Below are positions 10,375 to 22,275 of a DNA stretch of 64,000 nucleotides, one piece after another. The notes below the pieces were generated by a model, which was not told the origin of the DNA, searched no databases, and worked only from the letters and a program-made list of their open reading frames with translations. A program made the position numbers and the translations under genes. Source of the DNA: Pogostemon cablin (lineage: Eukaryota; Streptophyta; Magnoliopsida; Lamiales; Lamiaceae); the NCBI GenBank assembly GCA_023678885.1, contig CM043000.1, positions 19,948,729-20,012,728 of the forward strand, given 5' to 3'. Positions within the stretch are counted from its first letter, which is position 1, and each line of letters opens with the position of its first letter.

Positions 10375-11095
10375 GGGAAAGGTCGTTCTTAGGGTTATAC
10401 GGCGGTTGACGACGGCGTTATCGGCAGGGAAGAGCAGAGGTTTGTAAGAAACGGCGGGTTTGGCCGTTCGGTTGTACCGAGGGCTTAAATGTTGTCGGTG
10501 GTTTTGATTTGGCAGTAAACCCTATTCGAGTTAACGTGGGCCGTTAGATTTCATCTCATTGAGCCGGTGAATGCGACTTTAATACTGTGACTTGAGATAA
10601 ATAAATTATTTAAGGCAATAAAGTCTATGGGTATATCATACATGAGAAATTTGTAAGGAAATTTAGATTTCATGTACTATAATATATGGAGTAGTATTTT
10701 GTTTTTATGTTTAAATTTTACTAGATTGTTACTCTCTCCCTCTTGTTACTTGTTCCAATAAGATATCCAATTAGTTTTTTTTTTTAAGTGAACAGAGGGG
10801 CATTATTATTTTATAGTATAAAGTATATAGCTATATTAATGGTAATTGTTGGAACCCTTTTATTAAAATTGAAGGAAAATTTTGGGCAAAGTGTCTAATT
10901 TGTCGTCGAATTGTCCAGGGATCAAATAAGCATTTAAAATTTATTTTTAAACAAATAAACCCTTTACCTTTATACAATAAAACAAATATACTCATCTTTC
11001 ATAATTGTTTGAATTTTTCTAGTATTTTTACAAATTAATTTTAAAACGATTCAATTCTCCATACAAATATACCTACAAAAAGTTAAAACATGATA
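10375..11095. other. 5'UTR and promoter of the hnRNP gene, then AT-rich spacer
   Basis: The first ~120 bp is G-rich on the plus strand, with CGGCG-type repeats and no ORF, as expected for a leader and core promoter. Beyond about 10600 the DNA is AT-rich with no features recognised. Confidence 0.4.
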
Positions 11096-11597
11096 CTTCC
11101 TCCGTCCCAGGAATACATTCGTGTATTTTCTGGCTCGGGGTTTAAGAAAATTAATTTTTTGGTAGTGTAAGGTAAAAAGGAGAAGGGGTATTTTGGGTAA
11201 TTAAGTAGAATAAAGTGTACTCCCTCCGTCCCGCCCAAACGTCACTGGTTGCTTTTTGTACGTAGATTAATGAGTATTATTATTTTATGTGTAGTGAGTT
11301 GTTGTATTAGTAGTGAGTGGTGGACCACATGTTCTACCTTTTTACTAAAAATGGAAAATTGAGATATTTGGATGAGACGCTCAATATAGTAAAATGGTGA
11401 CCTTTCGGTGGGACGGAGGGAGTATGATATAGTTGACTTTGACTAGATTGTGTGTAAAAAGAAGGTGACATTTTTGAAATATTGTAGTATTGTAAGGTAA
11501 TTGATATTGTGTATTGTTTCTATTTTTAGGGGGTGAAAGTATTCTTGGGATTGACCAAAATAGAAAGGGTAAATGTATTCTTGGGACGGAGGAAGTA
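11096..11597. mobile_element. Stowaway-like MITE (outer) interrupted by another MITE
   Basis: Left end TACTTCCTCCGTCCCAGGAA and right end TTGGGACGGAGGAAGTA are inverted copies with flanking TA. Removing the inner MITE (11218-11424) leaves an element of about 295 bp. Both halves share ATTCGTGTAT/ATGTATTC-type subterminal sequence. Confidence 0.85.
11218..11424. mobile_element. Stowaway-like MITE (inner, nested)
   Basis: TACTCCCTCCGTCCCGCC at the left and GGTGGGACGGAGGGAGTA at the right. It closely matches the MITE at 59921-60127 along its whole length (same GTCA-GGTTGCTTTTTG start and GGTGACCTTTCGGTGGGACG end). The two form a young subfamily of about 207 bp. Confidence 0.9.
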
Positions 11598-11639
11598 TTT
11601 TCTAAAAATTTGTTATATGTGACATAATACAAAAGACTA

Positions 11640-12090
11640 AAACTTACGTGTCCCTGTACACTCTGCCCCCAAATCACACGTTTTTCAACTTGTATCTTTT
11701 GATATTAAATGTTACACATTTTAATACAAGAACTTGTATCTTTGATTTTTTTGAGGAAAAAAAATTAAACATTTTTAATCAAATATTTATAGTGTATCTT
11801 TTAGAACAAAATATTATACTCTCTCCGTCTCCTTCAAAAAGGTTTTTTTTTCTATTTTTGGCGTTTCATCCAAAGAATCTAATTTTCCTTTTTATACACA
11901 TTGATCTCACACACAATCACTAATACAATTAAAATATGACTCTACACTCTCACTAATACAACTACCCACTAGACATTAAATAATAATACTCTTTAATCCA
12001 CGTGAAAAGCAAAAGATCATCTTGCAATGGGACGGATGGAGTATTTTTAAACATCTTGTGTACCCAAAAACATAAGAGACCAACTCTATA
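11640..12090 (+). mobile_element. Family B TIR element, degenerate, split by a Stowaway MITE
   Basis: The left part starts ACTTACGTGTCCCTGTAC and keeps the family's internal TGTATCTTTTGATATTAAAT and TTTTAGAACAAAATATTAT blocks. The right end after the MITE (12044-12090) reads TGTGTACCCAAA then GAGACCAACTCTA, the ending shared with other family B copies. Confidence 0.6.
11817..12043. mobile_element. Stowaway-like MITE
   Basis: TACTCTCTCCGTCTCC at the left and GGGACGGATGGAGTA at the right. The interior is the reverse orientation of the 1671-1864 type. It is inserted in a family B element. Confidence 0.85.
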
Positions 12091-12493
12091 CAAAACCATC
12101 TATTAATCGTAATTTTTTTCACAATTATTGAAATTGGTATTGTAATTCAGGGGTGATTGGTATTTTTTGAAGAACGGAAATGAAATATCAAGGAATGAAA
12201 ATATATATGAGCATTATAAGTGTAGTGTTTGATTAATATTTGAAATCATCATCACTCATTTTGTTTGGTTATAATTTATTTGGGATGGAATTGAAATCAT
12301 GTAATTTTTTTTTAAGATTCATTGAATAAAAAAAATTTTGTTTGTTAAAATAAAATTTAAATTAAAAAAATAAAAATAATTTTAAGAAAAAAATAATAAA
12401 AAAAAAACTAAAGATGCAACTATAATGGAATGATAGTGTTATCACTCAAGAACTTCAGGAATGGTGTTTCTCAACTTTGGGATATCAAATTAT

Positions 12494-12767
12494 TACCCCC
12501 TCCATCTCATAGAAGTTGACACACTTTTCTTTTTGGTTTATTTCACTAAAGTTGATACATTTCATTTTTAATACATGGGACCCACATAAAAACAATTAAT
12601 CTACTCTCATGAACCCTACATATCTCCTCTAATACAACTACCCACTATACATTAAATATTATTTCTCTCACTTCACTTTACTTTACTTCACTTTACATTA
12701 AATTATTATATTCTTTAATCTTCATGCCCAAAAAAATTATATCAATTTTAATGGGACAGAGGGAGTA
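12494..12767. mobile_element. Stowaway-like MITE
   Basis: TACCCCCTCCATCTCATAGA at the left and TTAATGGGACAGAGGGAGTA at the right, with the usual CTTTAATCTTCATGC internal segment. TIRs carry a few substitutions. Confidence 0.8.
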
Positions 12768-12886
12768 GTATTTATTAACGGAATCATACCTGCTCACCAA
12801 AAGTTAAATTTTACTAACACATTGTCATTCATTTGCTTAAAAATGCTTAACCAAACGCGTCATCAATGATTCTATAAATAATATTC

Positions 12887-13088
12887 TACTCTCCCGTTTC
12901 TAAGGTGTCAATTTGATTATTTTTATGTCTGGTTCAAATGTATTCATTTCCCCTATTTAGTAAAAAAGTACACAATATGATCACCACTTCCATCTAATAT
13001 ACAACTACCTACTTTACATATAATAATAATACTCCTTAATCCACGTGCAAAAAACAAACGGACACCTTAGAACCGGACGAAAGGAGTA
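12887..13088. mobile_element. Stowaway-like MITE
   Basis: TACTCTCCCGTTTCTAAGGT at the left and ACCTTAGAACCGGACGAAAG followed by GAGTA at the right form inverted ends. Internal ACTCCTTAATCCACGTGC is shared with others in the window. Confidence 0.8.
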
Positions 13089-13221
13089 CGTAAGATGATG
13101 GAGAAAATTCAATCGTGATACATTTTCCTTCCAACTCCTACACAACATTCATCTAACCATATGATATAGCTTGTAGGAAAGTTGTAATAAAAATGGAAAC
13201 CCGTGTATATAGGTCTAAAAA

Positions 13222-14476
13222 TTGAGAGTTGTCAACTGCTCCATAAAAGTGTTTTCTGCCACAATCATTGATCAGATGTTAAAGCGCTTTGGAGATGTGT
13301 CGGGTCTGGTTGTCAACTCACGGAAATTAAATATTTTTTCTTTCGGAATTTCTAGCCACATGATGGATCAAATCTCTGAGATTCTCCCATTCAACAGAGA
13401 TATCATTCCTTTTAAATACTTGGGCATCCCAATCTGTAGCAAAAAAAAGGAGTGTAGGACTTCATGCCTCTATTGAATAATATTAATGCCATGATCCAGT
13501 GTTGGTCTTCTAAATTATTGTCTTTTACGGGTCAATTGGAATTAATTACCTCGGAAATTTATGGTATTCTTTCTTTTTGGTGTGGTATTGTTAAAATCCC
13601 AGTGGTGGTTATAAAAAAAGTTGAAACCCTGATACGTAGGTTCCTGTGGGAACGAAGGTGAGTTCGATCAGTTGAAAAGATATCTTTCAACCCAAGAATA
13701 CAGGAGGGCTAGGGTTGAAGGACATTGCGACTTGGAACAAAGCACTACTATTGGCAGCCTTATGGGATGTTCATAAGGAAGCCTCTTTGTTATGGGTGAA
13801 ATTGATTCATTCTGTCTATCTCTCTTCTAATCATTGGACAGTGATCTCTCTGGGAGCTAACTCGACATATTTATAGAGAACACTTATAGCTATTAGAAAT
13901 GATATAGCTAATGAGGCGGAGGATGATGAAGGAGTGGTCAGTGTAATGGAAAAATGCAAGGAAAATGGGGTATTTAAAGTCAGTCGCATGTATACACACT
14001 TGAGGAGCAGGTACATGGAGGAATCAGCCTTTATTTATAAACAAATTTTGGCACAAATGAATTGTGAAAAAGTACAGTTTCTAAATTTGGCTTCTACACA
14101 GGGAACGACTCTCTACGAAAGATAGAGTTTGGTACACGGGAGAAGATAAACGCTGTGGTTTTTGCTTTGATCTTGAAACCACATCGCACCTCTTCTTTCA
14201 TTGCCCATATACCAAACACATTTGGAGTGAGATAAAGAGATGGGTTGGATGGAGGAGAGGTAGTTTTACCTCAGTAACGGTTGCTTTTCGAAAGATTATT
14301 GATCATACCCGAGGGAGCAAAAAGGTAAGAAGACTTCTTTTCATCACATTTGCATCCATAATCTACCATATTTGGATGGAAAGAAATGTCTTGCAGTTTG
14401 GTATAAGGATGCTATCGCCAACACACATCACTGATAAAATAAAACTCCAGATAGCATCATTATACTTAAATTGTTG
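13222..14476 (+). pseudogene. 5'-truncated L1-type LINE: reverse transcriptase C-terminus and zf-RVT
   Basis: Fragments in shifting frames read MLKRFGDVSGLVVN, FKYLGIPI, WSSKLLSFTGQLELI and LIRRFLWERR. These are the thumb and post-RT region of plant non-LTR reverse transcriptases. About 13,705-13,815 gives GLKDIATWNKALLLAALWDV. A zinc-finger RVT domain at 14,090-14,400 reads CGFCFDLETTSHLFFHC, then WSEIKRW and IIYHIWMERN. Stops and frame changes interrupt it repeatedly. The catalytic (Y/F)xDD region and everything upstream are missing, as expected from 5' truncation during integration. Confidence 0.88.
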
Positions 14477-15182
14477 ATGTATACTTTGTTTTGTGTTATA
14501 TTCACCCTAGCCCTTCGGCTTAGATAGGTTGGATATATGAATAGTTTGGTGTTGACTTATATTCGCACAGTACTTAAGTACTTTGTAACCGTTTCAAGTG
14601 AAATATAATTTATCAATTTCACAGTTACAATGAATTGTTTCTGATATCTTTATGTTCCACAAATATAAATAAAATACTTAATCTATAATGTGATTAGAAT
14701 TATTATTTTCATTACTTCCTCTTCCATTGCTAATTTTTAAAGAAATGGAGAATAATTATAAAATTCTACTGATATTTCATTTATATCTACTGAAATTGGA
14801 ATTCAAAATTTTATTCAAAACTTCCTACTTTAATCTTATTTTTCATTTTTTCCTCTACTATTTATATTCTCCGAAATCTTATTGTCATTCAGGTGTTTAG
14901 TACTACTAATTTTCTTTCGATTAAAAAAAATAAAATAAAAGAACAATTAAGATATGTTTATATAAAGCACGTTAAATAAAAATATTTATGTTCATTAAAA
15001 ATTATTTAATAATTTAAATTAAAAAAAAAAGAATGAAAATTGAGATTGAAGAAAGCAAACACGAAGGCAAGCTGCAAATCGGTTTCAAATAGAAGAGAAG
15101 AGAAGAGAATCTAGAGACTAGAAGGTATCTTCTGTATACTGTTGGAGAAGTTCCAAAAGATCAACGACGATCGGCTGCGACG
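14477..15182. other. Spacer and GPAA1 promoter/5'UTR
   Basis: AT-rich DNA up to about 15,050, then a purine-rich leader with AGAAGAGAAGAGAAGAG at 15,091-15,107 and the GPAA1 start. No other gene is seen. Confidence 0.45.
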
Positions 15183-18100
15183 ATGGGAGAAACGGAATCC
15201 GCCGTCAAACCGAAGCCTCGACCAATCATTCGCATTGGACTATTTCTCATTTCTCACAGTCTTCTTGTAAGGTATGTTATGATTTACGGATTTGGTGAGT
15301 AATTGGAAGATCAATTTGGTATGACGAATTGCCGACTGTTTTTGGTGCGAATTGCAGTGTGGTATGTTGCATAGCAGGAATTTTAGCTCTCCTCCTTCTG
15401 CCTGCTCTCGCTAAGAATACTTATTTTTCCGAGAATGCGTTGATGCCTGGTGGGTACCCTATCTCTCTCATAGATTGATTTCCAGTGAAGAACTAGTTTA
15501 TGATGTAGTTTTATCTGCAATTTTAGAGATCTCTTTTGGTGATTAATTTGAGTTGTGATGAAAAGTGGAGCACTTCTAACTTTTTTATGTGGAATTTGGT
15601 TGCGGTGTAGCATAAGTCGGGTAAAATTTTGTTTTTGTCACACTTTTGTGTACTTTGGGTTTATGTTATTTGATATGAAAGTAATGAGTGAATCCTTATT
15701 AGTTTTTGATCTAAGTAGGCAAATTTTGAATGGTCTGCATTCGTATCAAAATGAAATTAATGAGAGTTAAATATCTAACGAGAAAACTGTGATTGAACTG
15801 TTACTTTGCAGGTTCTGGTAGTCCTATGCTCTCTAATAATGATGCCTCAGATGGGCTAGCATTTTTGAACAGGATACTGAATCTAGATCCTAAAACTACA
15901 AAAACTGGCATGTAGGTATCTCTTTTTAATAGCTATATTTGTAATGAGATTATGATTATCACATTATCTTGTCTTGAGTTGTCCTCAAGGTTGCTTTGTT
16001 CTGCTGGATCTTAGGGAATAATTAGCCTTAGCTTATTCAACTATAAGATGACATGCACGGAATAAGTTTTTTTTTTTGGGTCATTGAATAAACAGTGATA
16101 TTTTTGGAGGGGAAATAATTTAGTTCCATTTCTCTTTCTTCCTGAAAGAGAGGAAATATTTTTCAAGTGGAGACTCTCTCATTTCTGAAACATGAGTTGG
16201 CTTAGAAGCATTTTGGTTGAAACAACAGGAAGGTGGGAGGGTTTGGAAATTAAACCAAGTTAAGCTCCAAGTTGTTTATTCTAACTTGGAGGACACAGAC
16301 TGTTTGTAGTTTACAATTCATCAACAATTTAATACGTAATCTTGGATTTCATTTTTCTGTTACAAATTTGATGACGTACAATGTGTCTGCCTCTATAATG
16401 TGCATGCAGTGAGATTCCAGAAATGATAGCAGAACACATAATGGAGTTGGGTGGCGAAGTTAATTATCACAAGTTCCAACCTGCATCAGATAAATTTCAT
16501 CCATTGCACTTTTTTTTGGGACCTGATGCTGGTTCAATCCAGGAGAACTACAGTTGTACATCTTATGGGATCAACACAGTTGGAATAATAAGAGCTCCAC
16601 GTGGTGATGGGAAGGAAGCTATTGTGATGGTATCACCTTATAATTCTGTCAAGACCAGTATGAGTGAAGCTTTATCTCTTGGGGTTGCATACACTGTCTT
16701 TTCTCTCCTCTCTCGAGTTACTTGGCTTGCTAAAGATATTATATGGCTTGCTGCTGATTCAAGGCATGGAGAATATGATGCAGTTGCTGCATGGCTGAGA
16801 GATTATAATACGCTTTCTTTTGGAGATTTGAAGCAGAATCTTGAAATATGTGGTGCAAATCCTTCACCTGTTCATAAATTGACCCAAGTAAAGGAGCATC
16901 TAGTGGGTAGTGGCTTTCGACGTGCTGGCACAATGGCCGCTGCACTTGTCATAAAGGTTGCTGATAGCAGCACGGATTTGGAGAAGGATGTTCTCAATAT
17001 ATATGCTGAGGCTTCTAATGGGCAGATGCCAAATCTGGACCTCATCAATATTGTTAATTATTTGGCTGTTCATGGGCAGGGTTTACAAGTGAGGGTGGAG
17101 AAGGTTTGGTCTTTGCTTGATTCTTGGTGGCTATACAGACTTGGTGAACTACTGGAGTTGCTTGGAAAGGTGGCTAGAAGCTTAAATCCTGAATGGAAAT
17201 TTGGGATCCCTGTTTCAGATTATGTCGAAGGATGTGCAACTCTTGCCAGTTCCCTATATAATCAAGTAATTTTTTAATTTTTAGAAAGACCATTATCTGA
17301 AGTTTCAACATGTCACTCTTGCACTAGAATTAACCACTTCTATAGTATTCCCTTCTTTTAGTTGTAAATGAGTGTACTGGTATTGGTTATAAATTTAATT
17401 CTTCCAATCTCCTCATAGGGTTACATGTATAGCCAATAGGTGATCGTTGGTACCCATTTATGTTTATGCCACCAGTTGCTTATTGTTTCTTAATTCAGGC
17501 ATTAGGTGTTCCTACTGGTCCACATGGTGCCTTCCGAGATTATCAAGTTGATGCAGTCACTATGGAAATCTCACCAAAGTTTGCCTCAAGTCAGAGGGTT
17601 TTATTTCTTTTGCGTGTTGGCAGGTGAGCCTTAGTCGACTTCTTACTTTACCTCCTATGTTGTTGAATCATGCAATACTCATCGTTCCATTTAATGATTG
17701 CATTTTGTGTATAAGGTCCTTATCATGATTGCATGTTGTGCATAAATTCCAGATAACTGCAACAGATGTAATTAGTGATTATGTTTTTATTGCTTTTAGT
17801 GTTAAACATCGTTACTTTGATTGTTTCCTGTGCTGATCTTTTCCATATTTTTGTGTTTACTTGCTTTGTTTATCACTTGGTACGTATGCATGTGTTTATT
17901 TAATTTGGGATCCTCCATCTGAGGTGAATTCTCTGTACTTGACAGGTTGGTTGAAGGAGTCATACGGTCTGTAAATAATCTTCTGGAGAAGTTTCATCAG
18001 TCATTTTTTCTGTATCTCATGACGTCTCCGAGTAGGTTCGTTTCAGTTGGAGTCTACATGATTGCCTTTGCTTTGCTCATAGCTCCTCTTCCGTTGGTTG

Positions 18101-18809
18101 CTGCTGCTCTATTTTCAGATGCCAGTAAATCAAATTTCGTCAAGGACAAAAACCAATTAAAGCCATCTGATCCCAGTGAATCTGTCCCAACTTTTACAGC
18201 ATGGAAATGGCTTTATGCTGCGAAAACTGTACTCTTTGTCTACTTATGGGGAGCGATTGTAACATTAATTCCTTATTTTCTCTATCAAATTCCCGATTCC
18301 TCACCATCAACCAACCTTTTACTTTGGATCATATTTTCAATCCTTAGCCTCCTTTTCACGTTTCTGTATCTGGTTCATTTTCATTCTCGAGTACAAGTCA
18401 ACCACAGAGAAGGGATTGGACTCTCCTTAAGTCAGTAACCGTTGCTGCTGCATTTATAGGACTCTGTCTCATGTCCGTAATAAACTTCGCAACTGCAGAA
18501 ATCGGAGCGCTGCTACTCATTCCTTTGTGTTTGACTGTTGTACCTTTGAGGCTCGATGTTAGATTAAATACCACAAAGGCTATCATCCGTGGAGCTTGTA
18601 ACGTGCTATTGGTAATTTTAGCGTTTCCGCCAACTGCATTTGTTTTGGTAAAAGGTGCAGTTGGTGGTTTTGACAACATTAGATTTGTTGAATTCTGGGA
18701 TTGGGCCGAGTCCCTTTGGGCATGGAACAGTGCTACTTACATCTACATATGTATGGTTCATCTCCCTTGCTGGGTTCTATGTATTCATACTCTACTACAT
18801 CGTTGTTAG
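15183..18809 (+). CDS. GPAA1: GPI transamidase component GAA1 (GPAA1), with a C-terminal frame break
   Basis: GAA1 is the ER-membrane subunit of GPI transamidase, which attaches GPI anchors to proteins. Exons are 15183-15271, 15358-15449, 15812-15911, 16410-17265, 17499-17623 and 17946 onward; all borders are GT-AG and in phase. The N-terminus (MGETESAVKPKPRP) precedes a membrane helix (LISHSLL, then LALLLLPALA). Exon 4 is the M28-like luminal domain with YNSVKTSMSEALSLG and LAADSRHGEYDAVAAWL. Exon 6 holds several hydrophobic segments. In the available frame a stop occurs at 18436-18438 (584 residues). The conserved tail (VTVAAAFIGLCLMSVINFA to AWNSATYIYICMVHLPCWVL) continues in another frame from about 18414 to a stop at 18807-18809. 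A base seems to be missing near 18405-18414. The full protein would be about 700 residues, the usual family length. Confidence 0.9.
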
Positions 18810-19029
18810 TTTATTTCAATACTCATAGGCTCCGTCGATGTTTTATCAGGTTAACATATATCAGGGTGTAGAACATTTATTTTGCTTCAGCTCTACCATG
18901 CCTTAACTTTGAAGCTTTAAATGTTGTTCCAAATTCGTGTTTGTATTAGCTTTTGTACTTTCTTGATTAGATTTGGTTCATTGAGATGTTGAAATTCGCT
19001 ACTCGCATACTTTAGCTATGCTTATACAG
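18810..19029 (+). other. GPAA1 3' flank
   Basis: Non-coding sequence after the GPAA1 stop, T-rich on the plus strand, with no clear signal beyond normal 3'UTR composition. Confidence 0.35.
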
Positions 19030-19400
19030 CTGCAGCAGCAACGAAAGCAGTCGTTATTGGGAACACCCAACCCAATCACGGGCAACTGTGCTGCTTTGTT
19101 TGACAAGGTACGTGAACGTTTCTTGAATACGCCAACATTGTTATTTCTTCACTCTTGCTCCTACATTACTTATTTTTTGTTGTTTAGGACACTGAAGACC
19201 CTTACATTGTGTCTTTCTCCGATGGCTTTTTCGACACTGTACAGGTAAGATGTTCTTTCAGGAATCAAATGCTTCTTATCGTTTGCTTCTACTTGCTGTT
19301 TGCATGTTTCAAATGTACTGATGAAACTGCTTGATTGTTTTCTGAAGAACTGATGCAGATTGACCATTGCTTATTTTGCACTCAAATTTTCTTGTACTGA
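19030..19400 (+). pseudogene. Three exon-like segments of an unidentified gene fragment
   Basis: Three segments are bounded by good splice signals and keep one phase: 19030-19107 (after TTATACAG, before GTACGT; residues LQQQRKQSLLGTPNPITG then NCAALFDK), 19188-19244 (after TGTTTAG, before GTAAGA; DTEDPYIVSFSDGFFDTVQ) and 19359-19400 (after GATGCAG; IDHCLFCTQIFLY then stop). The amino-acid texture looks genuinely coding. I do not recognise the protein and see no start exon. It may be a fragment captured or left by a rearrangement, or alternative 3' exons of GPAA1. Confidence 0.4.
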
Positions 19401-20483
19401 AATGTTCTTAAATCTTTATACAAGGGGTGTGTTTGCAAATTCTGAAAAATAAAAATAAAGCAACTTCAAGGCAATAACTTGCTTCTGTTCAAATTGAGGG
19501 CCATTCTTATTATAGTAATTTGTAAGCAATTGCAAAACCACCTGAAATTATGTATCATCTCCTCATAAAATCTTTTTACTTGCATTATATATTCTTTAAA
19601 GATTTTAAAAATGTGTTTGAATTGAGTAAATTATAATTTCAATTTATTTACGAAATCATTAACTTGAAGTAAAAGTGAAAGAGAGACGACTCGAGTCTAT
19701 TACTTCATAGTTAGCGTGATAAGATACTATTATATTGATTCGAAAGGCATTCTTTTTGTGAGATTATATTCATCTAATAAGTTATTTTATGGTCTAAATC
19801 CAAGTGAATGGACTCAATTTTATTTTACTAGAACCAACTTTCCAATTATTTGTGTAATTATAAAAAAAAAAGTACTTTCGGGGTGTATAGTAATGTTTTA
19901 CTTTTTAAAATATTTTCTTTTACATAACAAAGTTATTATTATAATGACAAAAATATTATTTATCTTATTCCTTTGATTTCATATATGATTCATGTCTATT
20001 GTTCTGTGTTCTTTGATGTTCAAGAGTGGATATTTTTTAATCAATTTTATTAATTAAAAAAAAAAAGTAATTTAGCATTATTTTATACTCCATAAATAAA
20101 GCATAAAGTATAACATGTGTAAAAATATTATGACAATTTTGAAATTATAAATATTTTTATAGTTTAATTTATATTTTATTATTATTGATTTATTTATTTT
20201 TTGTTTAATACAATACAAATAAATGAGAAAAGTGAAAATAGTGGTATGAGATGAATATATAATTATTGTTTCAAAGTTAATTGATTTGTCTAAAGTATAA
20301 AATTGTTTATACAAAAGAATAATTTCAAAATATAGAAAATTGCAATTTTATGTGTCTAATTCTATAACCCAAGTAAGAAAGGACTTGCAATTTAGCACCA
20401 TTTTCATAGAATTTATCAAGTGCTTTAGCAAGAGTGAAAACGAATTAACGTATTTCAACTAGTCTTCGGGGCATAAAATTTAA
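19401..20483. other. AT-rich intergenic DNA, no gene seen
   Basis: Only short chance frames and A/T runs are present. Confidence 0.5.
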
Positions 20484-20665
20484 TATTCTTTTCGTCCACT
20501 TTTTTTTTTAATGTAAATTAATAAAAGTGTTAATTTTAGGAATATTTTTGATATTTTTTACAATAAGTAAATGATAAGTGTGTTAGGTGGGTAGGGTGGA
20601 GATTAATTATTTTAACTTTTTATTAAAAAATATGTTTTAATTTTTTTTTTTTAAATGAGGGAGTA
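20484..20665. mobile_element. Degenerate Stowaway-like MITE
   Basis: Left end TATTCTTTTCGTCCACTTT and right end AAATGAGGGAGTA keep the outline of the Stowaway ends. The interior has diverged heavily. Confidence 0.45.
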
Positions 20666-20871
20666 TTAATTTTTTATTATAGCTAGAATAACATCATTTT
20701 ATTTTGATTTTGACAATATAAAATGAATAATAATAATAGTATAAAAATGTGGTAGGTAAAAAATAGACTTCTTATAGTCAACTTTCTTTACATTATATCA
20801 TCATTTATCAACACAATGGGCTAGAATGGGGGAGAGCCGATAAAGTGAATAGAAAGCAGAATTCTTTCGGG

Positions 20872-22275
20872 ATGGACACGCTGCTATGCGATGAGCTACT
20901 CCAAGAAATCCTCCACCGCCTTCCGCCGTCGTCCTCCGCCGCCGTCTCCCTCGTTTCCAAGAGGTGGTGTCGCCTCCTCCGATCTTCCACCACCTCTCTG
21001 TCTCTACAATTCTCCACGCCCTGTAACCCCACCACCATCACCTCCTTCTTCACCTTTCTTTCCCACCACCCTTTCCTCTCTTCCATTTCCCTCGCCGGCG
21101 GAGGCTTCGACGGCGCTGAATCTCTCCTCCTCGCCGTCGCCTCCTCTTGCTCCAACGTCCGCCATCTCCGCTACTTGACTTCCCCTGTTCCTTCCTTCTC
21201 CCTCCACACACTCTCTGCTTCCTGTATTCATCTCTCCTCTCTTGCTGTCTCTATTTCTAGGCCTCTCTATCTTGATTGGCTGCGTTACTTCACTTCATTG
21301 AAATGCCTCTCTCTCTTCCTCTGTGGCCCTTTTGCAGAATCTGCTGATCTTGAAGTCAAACAGATGGAGGATGGTGTTTTTGATTTGGAGGTTAGTTTGG
21401 AGAGTCTTTCTTTATGTGGGGTTTTGTCTTGTGATTCTGGTATAAGCTATTTGTGGAGAAACTGTAGGAATTTAAAGAAATTGCAGCTGAAGAATTGTGA
21501 AAGTGTTGGAGATTACAATTCATTTTCTAGTTTGTTGAAGTTGTTGAATTGTCTTCAAGAAGTGGAGCTAAGAACATGTAGGAGCATTGTCAATGATGTT
21601 TTGCTTATATTAGCTGAGAATTGTGTTTCTCTTGACTCATTGTTGGTTTATGATGGTGGGAGCAAAGAGGGGTTGCTTCAATTTATTAATCAGAGCAAGT
21701 GCAATCTGAGGAGGATAGATTTAAGGCTACCCCTTGATCTTGACAACTCACATTTGATCTCTTTAGCTCAGAATTTGAATTATAGGATCTTGATTAGTTT
21801 AAGGTTGGAAAGTTGCTGTCTTATTACTGGTGAAGGGTTAAAAGCAGTGGCAATGGAGCTCGGTAATGGACTCGAGGAGCTCGCCTTGATCAACTGCGAT
21901 GTGGTGGAGAGGGAATCTGGTTTTTTAGCCGATTTAGGACAGCATTTGAAGAGTTTAAAGAAACTAGACTTGTCGGGTAATGACATGCTGCTCGACAAGG
22001 AGCTCGTGGCAATGCTCCTTTCGTGCAATTGCTTGGATGAATTGAGAGTGAGGGGTTGTAAGAAGTTGACAAATATGGCCGTGGATTCGATGGTGAGAAG
22101 CTGTAAGCAGTTGCAGAGTGTTGATGTAACATCTTGTGGTCGGATCGACATGGAGGGAGTCGAAAGGCTCGTGAGGAGCTCGTTGTTCTTGAGACGGGTC
22201 GAAGTGGAGGAGAGCAAGCTTAGTGAAGTTGCTAGAATGTTGGCGATGAGTACATGTATTGAAGTTGTTTCTTGA
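20872..22275 (+). CDS. F-box/LRR-repeat protein
   Basis: A single exon of 467 residues. The frame can be extended to 20845, but that codon is GTG; the first ATG is at 20872 (MDTLLCDELL). Residues ~4-42 form the F-box (LLCDELLQEILHRLPPSSSA, then LVSKRWCRLLRSS), which docks to SKP1/ASK in SCF ubiquitin ligases. From ~120 to the end run cysteine-containing leucine-rich repeats: LKKLQLKNCESVGD, LQEVELRTCRSI, LRLESCCLITGEGLKAVA, LEELALINCDVV, LKKLDLSGNDML, LDELRVRGCKKLTNMAVDSM, LQSVDVTSCGRIDMEGVERL. Such repeats recognise substrates. The N-terminal coding part is unusually C- and T-rich, with many TCC/CTC codons, compared with the AG-rich C-terminal half. The substrate is unknown. Confidence 0.88.
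   Translation: MDTLLCDELLQEILHRLPPSSSAAVSLVSKRWCRLLRSSTTSLSLQFSTPCNPTTITSFFTFLSHHPFLSSISLAGGGFDGAESLLLAVASSCSNVRHLRYLTSPVPSFSLHTLSASCIHLSSLAVSISRPLYLDWLRYFTSLKCLSLFLCGPFAESADLEVKQMEDGVFDLEVSLESLSLCGVLSCDSGISYLWRNCRNLKKLQLKNCESVGDYNSFSSLLKLLNCLQEVELRTCRSIVNDVLLILAENCVSLDSLLVYDGGSKEGLLQFINQSKCNLRRIDLRLPLDLDNSHLISLAQNLNYRILISLRLESCCLITGEGLKAVAMELGNGLEELALINCDVVERESGFLADLGQHLKSLKKLDLSGNDMLLDKELVAMLLSCNCLDELRVRGCKKLTNMAVDSMVRSCKQLQSVDVTSCGRIDMEGVERLVRSSLFLRRVEVEESKLSEVARMLAMSTCIEVVS

Noticed and set aside
20845..20871. N-terminal extension of the F-box protein
   Set aside because: The first codon is GTG; the first ATG is at 20872 and directly precedes the F-box.
21780..22217. Minus-strand frames in the F-box gene
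   Set aside because: Antisense shadows of leucine-rich repeat codons.
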